From NCBI GenBank assembly GCA_902782625.1, contig CACZNZ010000324.1, positions 1 through 7,286 of the forward strand: a stretch of DNA of 7,286 nucleotides, read 5' to 3'. The position numbers were made by a program, and so were the translations under genes. This DNA comes from an uncultured Lachnospiraceae bacterium (lineage in GTDB: Bacteria; Bacillota; Clostridia; Lachnospirales; Lachnospiraceae). The notes under the pieces are model-generated. The model was not told where the DNA came from. It did no database searches and saw only the letters and a list, made by a program, of their open reading frames with translations. Below, one piece after another: positions 1 through 7,286 of the stretch; the stretch's first letter is position 1, and each line of letters opens with the position of its first letter.

Positions 1-3000
1 CATTCAGCATACTGCCATATTTCTTAACAGCTGCACCAGACTCAACAATGAACGCTCCCTTGTTATTTACCTGCATACTCTGTTTGATTGTAAGAGTGAC
101 TCCAGGTGCGACGGTTACTGTCGTTTCAGGCGCAACATTCCAGGTATCACCGGATGGTGTAACATCCCCAATGATATCCAGTTTGCGCTCAGCCGGCGTT
201 CCGTCACCAGCAGCAGCCTTGATCGCTTCGTCTATATCCTTATAATAGACAGTATTCTTTGGATTGCCGTCCACGACATCTGCCAGGCTCGCCACATATC
301 CCTCAAATTCCTCTTCTCCCAGGCCGAAGACCTTCATGTCTTCATGGATTTCTATTCTGGTTCCAGGCTGATATGCGTGATCTTCAATCTCCCATGCAAC
401 AGGTGCATCATCTCCGCCCGGAAGCTCGATTTCACCTGGCACACAGTATTCGGTAATCTTATGATTACCTGATACAAATTCCGCCTTCAACGGAGCTTGG
501 AATGGTCCGTCCCGTCTGGACAGCAAGAATATTCCTGGATCATTCGGATCATCCAGAATACCCCATACTTTTTCGCCAATCTCCCTGTTCATCGTATGGG
601 CGACCTTCCTGGAGAATTTTACTGTCCTTGCCTCTTCTTCGGCACTATCACTGTCTTCAGGATTCTCGGTGTATTTGAATACATTCGTTCCGTTTGGATC
701 GTTTGCTTCATAAGCCTGCCAGTAATAGTTTGTATTGAAATCGTTCGTGGTAAATGTTCCTTTATGTTCCGCATCAGCAGCTACGATATCCGATGATGCA
801 AGGCCAAAGTCTGCGTGTTCATGACCATCCTCATACCGATTCTTATACAGAGAATTGAAATAGTTTCCTGTCATGGATGCTTCTCTATCCGGCTCGGAAA
901 TATTATTGTATATGACACCTGCAGTTCCTGCATACTCAACAGGCAGGTTCGTACTGATCGTAAATACGCTTACCATACAGTTCTTTATCTCACCCAGGTT
1001 CTCGTAGGCAAGTCCTCCTGCCAGTCCCTTGTCAGGTGCCGTTACATCACTGTACAGATCAAGTGTTGAATTCAGGATCGATACACCGCTGATGGAGCCA
1101 TAATTCTTATATGTCAGAAGGCCGCATCCGTCGGAAGGTGCTTCGGCATATACTGTAATCTCGTCGAACACAACATCTTTCACAGATGCTCCCTCATGCA
1201 GGGTTCCGAAGATACCACGGAAATTCGTGCGTCTTCCGTCACCGACTCCTGGTTTCTCACCAATTGACAGATTAGATACCGTGTATCCGTTTCCGTCGAA
1301 ATGTGAGTACATATGATAGACAGGGAGAATAGGTACCCCTTCCATATTGATATTGTTCATCAATATGCCGTCCGGCTGATCATATGGGTTGCCTGATGTT
1401 TCAGAATGAAAGGACAACAATCTAATATATGACTGCAGCTGTTTTCCGTTCTCAATATACATGATTTCATGGTCGGCTACTTTTACATCAATATGAGATT
1501 TGTCAGCTCCGACGGTGTAGGAGTAGGTGTATTTTTTCCGATTGCCGAAGTCGCCAGGCTCAGGGTTCCTCTGCTTCTCACCATCGATCTCTACATAACT
1601 GCTTCTGTCCTCCGGAAGAATCAGACTGAATACGAGTTCTCTGTTCTTCGGTACTGCCAGCGTTTCGCCATCAGCAATCTCATTATTATTACTGTCAACG
1701 AGTATCGCTCCTTCACTTCTGAAATTCTTGGTGAACGTAGCATTACAGTATTTATTCGAGCCGAATCTCGCAAGAATATCTACATTTTCCTCTACTGAAC
1801 TGATTGTAAATGTGCCCTCCTTGAGATCCTGTTTATTCCCGTTCATGGTGATAGAGGTAAGAGTATGCTCCATATCCTCTTCAGATGCTCTAAAGAATAC
1901 AGATTCTCCATGGTATATCTTAATGTCATTGGCAGCCTGGCTTTCTTTAACATCTCCTTCCAGTTTGTCACCCTGTGCATTGGTAATGACATACTTCAAT
2001 GATCCGCCGCCTTCAGCAGATATATTCATGGTGTACTCTTTCACAGGTTCTGTCGTCACTTCAACACTCATATTCTCTGTAATATTGCATGTGAATAAAG
2101 TGTCTGTTGTTTTTTTCGTCTCTCCGTTGATGATCCAGCCTGAGATACGCTTGCCTCTGTCAGTCACTTTAGCTTTGATATCTACCTGTGAGCCGCTCAG
2201 AATGCTCTCGACCTTGTTCCCCTGCATCTTCTGTCCATCGATGGAAATCGTGTACTCGACATCTGAGGCAGTCTTCGCCTCGACCGTATATTTGCCCTTC
2301 ACCGTCGCCACAGATACATCACAGCGACGGGCATCTTCCGGCAGGGTAAAGGTGCACGCCCGTCTTCCCTGGGACATGGTCTCCTTCACATTCACTGAAA
2401 CAGGTCCATTCTCATCAGTCACGGACACTTTCCATTCGGCATCAGGAGCAAGCTCCTCACCCGGCTTCGTCCTGACAGTGACTGCCGATCCTTTCGGGAC
2501 ATTCTTCCCTTTTTCGGTTTTGACCAGCTCACCTATATCGTGGAAAGGATCGCCACCGCTATTCACATACAGAACTTCTAACCCATCCGGTACAGTCACA
2601 TCTATCGTGTCTCTCGCAAACAGTGCGTGGACTGCTGCTGAGCTGTCGGGCATCGTGAATTCCTTCGTGTTGGTGCCATCTTCATTTGCAGTGCCGTCAG
2701 AAACGACATTGTTTCCGCCTAACGTAGACAAATGCCACTGGGCAAAATGCCATCCCTCCTCTGGAGTCGCCGTAAATGTAAGCTTCGTTCCGGTGAGGAC
2801 ATTTTCCCCGTTATTGATCTCTGGCGACACTTCAACCTGGCCGCTGCCCTGATTGCCAAATGTAATCCTGTTGCCTTTCGGTTTCATCTCTGCAGAGATC
2901 ACGACTCTTCCGTCACCGTTCGTATTCTGGCTTCTTACTGTATAAGTGAATTTTTCGGTTCCCGGAGCGTAGGTCTTATTCCCACAGTCATCTACGATCC

Positions 3001-6000
3001 ATTTGCTGATCTCATATCCCGGATTCGGTTCTGCTTTCAGGATGATCTTGGTTCCACCAACATATCCTTCATCGGTAAAGTCCGTCTTGTCATCCGGCGA
3101 GATCATCCTGACGTTTCCTGTGCTCTGATCAACCGGTCCTGCAGATACGAGATAATAATTTCCGACTACCATGAATCGGCCGCGCTTGTACGTTGGTGTA
3201 TAGAACCAGTATGCATCGTCTCCGTCATCCGCTTTTCTCAATTCCAGATATCCGTGATAGGATGCCGGGACAAATTCTCCTTTGTTTTCTTCGGTATGAT
3301 CCGAATCACAGATTAAGTCTCCACTCTGTTCATAATAACTAAACAGCATGAATTCGGACAGACTCTTCTTTCCTTCATCTGTCTCAATATTCTTCTCTTC
3401 CGGATCTATGCCGCCTGTCAGTTCCACATCTTCACTGGTCAGGAATTTGCACAGCTCTCCTGTTCCGGTCGTCTTGTCTTTGACCGTAAGCTCAACCGGA
3501 ATCTTGCGTGTCTTGATCACGCATGAAGCAACAGCCTCATCCTTTCCTTCCATATATGCCTCGACATATGCTTTCTTCGCCAGCTTCTTATTCAGCGGTA
3601 CCGTTGCCTTAATCCCTTCCTGACTAAGATCATATGTGGCCACAAGATCGCCCGGTCCAGGGACCTCCCCTTCCGCTAACTGGTAGAACTTAAGCGAGGT
3701 AATCTTTTCTGTCAGATCTTTCCTTGTTATTCTGCCTCCTGCTCCGGATTTATAGTCGAAAAGGCCCACTGAATCAAGCACATTTTCATTAAAGTAATAT
3801 TCCGATTTCATGGACAGGAAGATACACTCATCAATATTGCGTAAATAATGGTACTCTTCCGGATCATTTTGCGGGTAGAAGATTCCGCTGCCACTATAGG
3901 AGGCGGTAATCACATATCCTCCATTTACGAAGGACTGCTGTCCCAGATCCTCGATGAGGTCTTCGATACTGTTAATAATAACGTTTCCGCTTTCTTCATC
4001 AACCTTGCCTGCTACCCTGAAGGTTCCGTTTGGTCCTGTGATCGAGAATATGACTTCTCCTGTCGGTTTCTCCTTGCTGATCTGACTGGTGTTGGTCAAA
4101 TTCAAGCTGATTTTCGTATTGGTCCGTGACTGGCCTTTCCCTTCCGAGATCTCTATCTTGCCAAACTTCACAGATCTTAATGAGTATCCTACCGTACAAC
4201 TGTCCGTGAAAGCAGAGATGTACTGTGGAGAACTCTCGACTTTCCTGATGAGATTCACGCGGCATCTGTATTTTCCGGTATCTTTTTCCGTACAGTTGTA
4301 GAAATGCAGTACCTGTTTGTCGCAGCCATCTACATCTTCCCATTTGCGTTTTTTCTCATCATATTTCTGCCACTGATAGCTCATTTCTTTCTGGTAGTTC
4401 TCGGGATCCGCCAGATTAACCTTGATACCGTAAGTATTATCAGGATAGATCGTAAGCTCATCGGTTGAAAGTGACAGATCCGGCTTGGTGCCGACATCCG
4501 TACGCGCCTCAATTACAGGACTGAAAATACTCTCTCCCGGAAGTTTCGCGGTTCTGACTTTCATCCGGTACTCATACTTGGTATCGGCTGTAAGATCGGT
4601 GTCGATAAACGAGTATCCACGTACCACGTGTCCATCTTTGTCTCTTAGGGTATTCCCGTCTTCGTCCTTCATGATCTTATAATCGCTGCCGCCGACTGTC
4701 CCGATCAGTTTTTCTCCGCCGCCGATTGGAAAGTCTTCATACCTGTAAATGTCAAATGCCTGCGGATTGCCTTTGTTGTATGTCCAGGTCAAGGCAATCT
4801 GCGAATCCGTTGTACGATCAAAGTCCTGTTCGATGGTTTCCGGGAGCTCCGGCGGTGCAGTAACATCGTTTACCATATAAGTTACTACCGGGAATGTGCA
4901 ACCCTTATCTTTAATATTGTATTTCAAGAGTCTCCAGGAGAAACCGTAGCCATAGCCTTTTGCATCTCTAGGCATGTTTTTAATGGTTCCGGAACAATCC
5001 GCTCCTTCAATCGTCGAGTTTGTGTAACCATGCATCTGGGTAAAATCAAAGGCGACGCCAGTTTCAAGCCCTTCAAAGAAAATCCAGAGTTTGTCTTCTC
5101 TTCCAAAGCCTACCTCAACACTGCCAAAGCCTCCATCCATATGGTTTTTATATCTGTCACGTGTTTCCTTGGAATAAGAGATTGACTGTGTTATGGATCC
5201 GCTTCCGAATGCAGTGCCAGCCCATTTTTCTGCAAAATCGATAGGATGATCGGTATCACGATCAATATGAGACAAGGCCTCAGCAGGAATGTCCTTTTCA
5301 CTCGTCGGATAAGAAGAAGGATCTCCGGGGACTGATGTCAGATATTTCGTTACATCGGGAAGCTTGTCTGCATAACGCTTCTGGATCTCATTATAGTCTT
5401 CCAGCGTAAGTGTCTGTGTCACCGGCTTATGAGGCTTAGTAAGGATCATGGTGTTGGTAAACTCCTCACAGTTGCCATCATCATCCATGGTTACCCCACG
5501 TACTTTATAAACATAATTCTCAGTCGGGACAGAGTACATAACAACAGCGTCCTCACCACCTTCAGTGGTGTAGGACATTTCGAAAGTTCTCTCTTTTTCC
5601 CAGCCCCAGGTCTCTGCTCTCGCATATCCCGCGCCAATATTTGCTAAGAAATAAGCTTTTGTCGAACCAAGCTTTGTATTGAAAAAAGCTCCAAGTGTAC
5701 AGTCGAAGGTTTCCTCGTGTCCGTGGGTCGATCCATCGACGGTTCCGTATTCCGTATTGAGATAAACAAGCAGATCGCCTTCATCGTAAGCAACGACATC
5801 TTTGAAATACGGTGGTGACGCCAAAACTGCCAAAACCGCCGGATTCTGATACTGAATATTATGCTCACCGGTGTATTCTGCTACCAGACCGTCTTTATCG
5901 GTATCAACAACTACCGCAAACAGAGGTGTCGAAAAAGTTATGTTTTGAACTAGTTTGCCCTGATATTCCGAATCTCCATGCACAGGATCCTTTCTTGTGA

Positions 6001-7286
6001 GTTTTTTATTTTCCAGGAACAGCATAGAAGACGTTCCCCGAACGTCTTCGCTAGGAGAGCCAGGTTCCCAATACGTACTCACACCTACCCTGTTCACCAG
6101 GATACAGTCTGATGGGGCACCTGTAAAATTACTGCAGCTTGCTCCAAACTCAAAATAAGATGAAGGCTTGTCATCGTAGGCAATCATTGCCTTGCTGCCC
6201 GCAAAAACACAACTGCCTTTATATTTGCCTTCTTTATCTTTGGACGCATCCTCAAGCTCGTCTTCTATCTTGTAATTACCGCTGTCGTAGGAATAAAGTA
6301 CACTGTCCAGATAAATCTTTGTATCGCTATCATCTCCAAAAATCTTTCCTATCGCCAGATTCGTTTTCATGAGTGGTGCGCTGTAATAGTTTCCGTCCCA
6401 GCCATTCGCTGAGTAAAAAGTATCTTTGGACCCGCTGGATTGACCATCGTTAGCATCTCCCCACGTTCCGTCAACAACCTTCATGTTCTGCATAGATTCC
6501 AGGGACATTTCCCCTGCATCTTTGTCGTACACATATCTTCCGATCGTTCTCGATACATTATCAGCCTGTTCGCCCTGCAGCTGTCCGGCAAAGAACATGT
6601 CCTCGTTTCCATCTGCGTCGATATCCCCAAAAGCGAACGACACTCTGATAAGACTCTGCCCTCCGTAAGAAATAGGCTGTGAATCCCTGAGCATCTGCCC
6701 ATCATCACGTCCATAAAGAAGAATGGATCGGCTGGGGATGGAACGCTTAATAAGGTTTTGACGCTTCACATCTCCATCCATATAGTCTGTAGCAGAAGCT
6801 CCGTACGAAACAATCAGATCACAGATACCGTCATTATCAGCATCACCGGAAGTGAGATCGATGTTATTATAGCAGTTATCTGCAAACCCATATTCTCCGG
6901 CTGCAACTTGTGTCTTAATTACTTTTTCACTGGTATTCGGAAGCATGTAATTCCATGAACGCTGCCAGGAAGCTTTATCGAAGGGATCTTTACAGTCTTT
7001 TCCGTCAACGAGGTCATAGAACTGAATCGTATTCCTTTCAGAGGAGTCCTTCGCAGGTGCATAGACAGCAATCTCATCGATGGAATCCTTATCATAATCA
7101 CCTGCTGTAATCTGAATCTGAGACTGTATTTCAAAATTTAATTTAAGTCTTTTATAATGATTATCTGTAAACTCTTTTATCGGAAATGGTTCGGAGCATG
7201 TGTTGCTGACAGGATCATACAGACGCATAAATATCGTGTACTTATCACACCAGTTTTCTCCATTATAATCCGTATATACGATTGCA
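1..7286 (-). CDS. Giant multidomain surface/secreted protein, internal fragment (2428 codons, both ends missing)
   Basis: A single frame on the minus strand is open across the whole window. I read every line and found no in-frame stop, so both termini lie outside; the first complete codon is 7283-7285 and the last is 2-4. The protein is acidic, rich in Gly, Asp, Thr and Ser, and built of beta-type modules: FG-GAP/VCBS-like propeller, unknown beta module, Fn3-like, Ig-like, Big_3_5-like, MBG-like, InlB B-like repeats, GLUG solenoid and a beta-helix. Such mosaics are known in large surface or secreted proteins of Clostridia, where they mediate adhesion or binding of polymers. No transmembrane segment, sortase motif, SLH repeat or catalytic motif is visible, so export and anchoring are inferred from domain types only. 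It has 28 Cys over 2428 residues. The exact function is unknown. The reading frame is very secure; the surface location is likely. Confidence 0.96.
2..250 (-). other. Start of a right-handed beta-helix-like domain (residues 2346-2428, cut by the window edge)
   Basis: A helical lead-in KDIDEAIKAAAGDG (2349-2362) precedes short parallel-type strands: KLDIIGDVTPSGDTWNV (2368-2384), TTVTVAPGVTLTIK (2388-2401), MQVNNKGAFIVESGAAV (2404-2420) and then KKYGSML (2421-2427). Stacked V-x-V-x-x-G and N-x-G-x-F/L-x-V turns are typical of pectate-lyase-like beta-helices in surface proteins. The domain continues past the left edge, so length and any anchor are unknown. Confidence 0.6.
251..481 (-). other. 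Short B-repeat-like unit after the solenoid (residues 2269-2345)
   Basis: A strand EFVSGNHKITEYCVPGEIEL (2269-2288) is followed by PVAWEIEDHAYQPGTRIEIH (2295-2314) and DMKVFGLGEE (2316-2325). The order G-x-x-x, then W-x-x-x-x-x-x-Y-x-P-G-T-x-I, then D-x-x-V-x-x-L resembles a repeat unit of the InlB B or Listeria-Bacteroides (Flg_new) family, in which a W is followed by a P-G and a final hydrophobic strand. It stands apart from the six-unit array, beyond the GLUG region. The assignment is tentative. Confidence 0.45.
482..1471 (-). other. GLUG-type beta-solenoid region (residues 1939-2268)
   Basis: The segment starts with the usual lead-in IMYIENGKQLQSYIRLLSFH (1941-1960) and shows the diagnostic FDGNGYTVSNLSI (1996-2008), followed by solenoid turns: FRGIFGTLHEGASVKDVVF (2022-2040), CGLLTYKNYGSISGVSILNS (2054-2073), AGGLAYENLGEIKNCMVS (2089-2106) and AGVIYNNISE (2122-2131). 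Each turn combines a G-x-hydrophobic-x strand with a G-x-I-x-N-type turn, the GLUG pattern seen in IgA1 peptidase-like and other surface proteins. After about 2150 the repeat fades into a less regular segment with DFNTNYYWQAYEAND (2181-2195) and KVWGILDDPNDPGIFLLSRR (2239-2258), which is a common ending for such regions. The role is probably adhesion or scaffolding. Confidence 0.75.
1472..3118 (-). repeat. Six degenerating InlB B-repeat-like units (residues 1390-1938)
   Basis: Protein-level tandem repeats of about 85-100 residues fit the divergent InlB B-repeat pattern: a strand, a short loop with G-T/S, a strand of type L-x-A-x-P, then a G-Y/W-x-x-x-x-W strand, and a final strand ending in A-x-F. 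Unit 1 has the core Trp in ISKWIVDD (Trp1429), unit 2 in FAQWHLST (Trp1517), unit 3 in DAEWKVSV (Trp1618) and unit 4 in ISGWIING (Trp1717). Units 5 and 6 have lost it (LTSITMNG at 1809-1816, SYVEIDG near 1898). Endings include VHALFARD (1552-1559) and VDILARFGS (1835-1843). The DNA of the units does not repeat, so the duplication is old. The family acts as a spacer or binding stalk of surface proteins. Confidence 0.72.
3119..3841 (-). other. Poorly recognised region, partly MBG-like (residues 1149-1389)
   Basis: The first half (1149-1260) has strands such as KITSLKFYQLAEGEV (1194-1208) and a basic/Ala segment LNKKLAKKAYVEAYMEGK (1231-1248). The second half begins with IKTRKIPVELTVKDKTTG (1257-1274), which resembles the start of MBG-type beta-grasp modules, and ends with GNYYLVSAGPVD (1375-1386), which resembles their closing G-N-Y strand. 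Between them lies a tyrosine-rich stretch: FMLFSYYEQSGD (1312-1323) and DAYWFYTPTYKRGRF (1357-1371). I am unsure how many domains there are. No catalytic motif was seen. Confidence 0.4.
3842..4186 (-). other. Bacterial Ig-like domain, Big_3_5-like (residues 1034-1148)
   Basis: The pattern is an A/B strand region (TNTKISLNLTNTS, 1055-1067), then PTGEVIFSITGPNGTFRVAG (1074-1093), which corresponds to the G-x-V-x-F strand of this family, and finally the closing strand YVITASYSGSGIFYP (1124-1138), close to the typical ending in which a strand reading A-x-Y-x-G is followed by an aromatic residue. The length of about 115 is slightly above the family norm of about 90. Such domains are stalk or spacer units in secreted and cell-wall proteins. 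The family assignment is by eye. Confidence 0.68.
4190..4498 (-). other. Immunoglobulin-like domain (residues 930-1032)
   Basis: The C strand with its core Trp is visible as SYQWQKYDEKKRKWEDV (969-985), and the F strand shows the classical motif DTGKYRC (1002-1008), which follows the D-x-G-x-Y-x-C rule of Ig domains. The B-strand Cys that would normally pair with Cys1008 is absent: the strand reads YGIKVNLAD (952-960). Cys988 and Cys998 lie close by. Ig-like domains with the Q-W-Q-x-Y and D-x-G-x-Y-x-C combination are common in surface proteins of Clostridia. It follows the Fn3 without a linker. Confidence 0.68.
4502..4855 (-). other. Fibronectin type III-like domain (residues 811-928)
   Basis: The segment opens with a Pro-rich start (APPELPETI, 810-818), has a typical B strand with a Trp (SQIALTWTYN, 828-837), the C strand FDIYRYED (844-851), and the late strands YSFIDTDLTADTKYEYRMKV (891-910), where the L-x-A-x-T-x-Y-x-Y pattern is a hallmark of Fn3 E-F strands. 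It ends with SPVIEARTD (922-930). At about 118 residues it is longer than the usual 90, because of an Asp/Gly-rich insertion between the C and E strands (about 869-890). Fn3 domains act as spacers or binding modules in extracellular bacterial proteins. Confidence 0.75.
4862..6001 (-). other. Uncharacterised beta-rich module between propeller and Fn3 (residues 429-808)
   Basis: I cannot assign this region to a named family with confidence. It begins near an Asp loop (DTDKDG, 461-466), followed by a hydrophobic motif NPAVLAVLASPPYFKDV (481-497). Next come two blocks of Gly/Ser/Thr-rich strands with alternating polarity. The first (about 505-580) contains ANIGAGYARAETWGW (548-562) and leads to VVMYSVPTENYVYKV (580-594). 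The second (about 690-765) contains SGSITQSISYSKET (695-708), GGFGSVEVGFG (718-728) and TGVAFDFTQMHGY (742-754). A more helical, charged linker with LTLEDYNEIQKRYADKL (626-642) separates them. The region closes with YGYGFSWRLLKYN (778-790) and FPVVTYMVNDVTAPP (798-812), which runs straight into the Fn3. The two-block layout could be a long-hairpin beta fold or a shape-only binding domain; this is inference. Confidence 0.5.
6027..6049 (-). repeat. Perfect 10-bp inverted repeat with 3-nt loop inside the coding region
   Basis: The plus strand reads GAAGACGTTC, then CCC, then GAACGTCTTC. The two arms are exact reverse complements, so the mRNA could form a 10-bp hairpin with a GGG loop. It encodes part of SEDVRGTSS (412-420), just before the unknown 429-808 module. 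No T-run follows on the coding strand and the gene continues, so it is not a terminator. Confidence 0.85.
6281..7114 (-). other. FG-GAP/VCBS-like beta-propeller region (residues 58-335)
   Basis: Three clear repeats have a hydrophobic strand followed by an Asp-rich loop and a second strand: GDYDKDSIDEIAVY (62-75), GDADNDGICDLIVSY (147-161) and GDIDADGNEDMFFAG (220-234). A fourth, weaker copy reads IGKIFGDDSDTKIYLDS (312-328). The DxDxDG-type loops match the calcium-binding loops of integrin-type FG-GAP and VCBS propeller blades. Spacing of about 73-90 residues is longer than a typical blade of about 60, so blades carry insertions. The residues before 58 (AIVYTDYNG at 1-9) look like outer strands of a preceding blade, so the propeller probably starts beyond the right edge. 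The family usually supports ligand binding or display at the cell surface. Confidence 0.75.

Noticed and set aside
1728..2852. 374-residue open frame on the plus strand
   Set aside because: It lies wholly antisense to the B-repeat region of the minus-strand gene, is rich in Ser, Phe, Val and Pro as expected from the complement of an acidic coding sequence, and shows no domain. It is a shadow frame.
2732..3316. 194-residue open frame on the plus strand
   Set aside because: Antisense to the same gene, low-complexity hydrophobic/Ser/Arg composition, no recognisable motif; a shadow.
3999..4343. Minus-strand open frame of 114 residues
   Set aside because: It is in a different frame from the long gene, overlaps the Ig-like and Big_3_5-like domains, and has no sensible domain content.
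5554..5570. 6-bp inverted repeat CACCAC / GTGGTG
   Set aside because: Short and expected by chance in a sequence of this length; no sign of function.
5684..5761. MACPF-like signature, suggested by EYGT and THGH near residues 512-523
   Set aside because: The residues do not fit the Y-G-T-H-F/Y pattern in order or spacing and the following Gly pair is absent; similarity to pore-forming folds is left only as a structural question.
6027..6049. Hairpin as a transcription terminator
   Set aside because: No T-run follows on the coding strand and the reading frame continues through it.
1..7286. CRISPR array, tRNA, insertion sequence, promoter or operon boundary
   Set aside because: No direct DNA repeats with spacers, no tRNA-like fold, no transposase or terminal repeats were seen, and the whole window is occupied by one coding frame.

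Overview
The whole window is the inside of one very large gene on the minus strand. Reading the reverse complement with codons at plus-strand triplets 2-4, 5-7 and so on up to 7283-7285, I found no stop codon. This gives 2428 consecutive sense codons that are open at both edges, so the start codon, signal peptide and C-terminal anchor all lie outside. Fragment residue n ends at plus-strand position 7285-3(n-1), and residue numbers below use this scale. There is no intergenic space, and I see no RNA gene, promoter, terminator or mobile element.

The product reads as a giant extracytoplasmic mosaic protein made almost entirely of beta-rich modules. From N to C: an FG-GAP/VCBS-like propeller with Asp-rich, probably calcium-binding loops (about residues 58-335); a transition to a module I cannot name (about 429-808) with Gly/Ser/Thr-rich alternating strands; a fibronectin type III-like domain (811-928); an immunoglobulin-like domain (930-1032); a bacterial Ig-like domain of the Big_3_5 kind (1034-1148); a poorly recognised stretch, part of it MBG-like (1149-1389); six degenerating InlB B-repeat-like units (1390-1938); a GLUG-type beta-solenoid region (1939-2268); one further short B-repeat-like unit (2269-2345); and the start of another beta-helix (2346-2428), which runs off the left edge.

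The architecture, the mid-40s percent GC (estimated by eye from a few lines) and the free use of ATA, AGA and AGG codons suggest a Gram-positive anaerobe of the Clostridia, perhaps a gut or rumen Lachnospiraceae-like bacterium. This is inference from style, since no taxonomic marker is present. The likely role is a cell-surface or secreted adhesion or substrate-binding protein. No catalytic motif was recognised. The least explained part is the 429-808 module.
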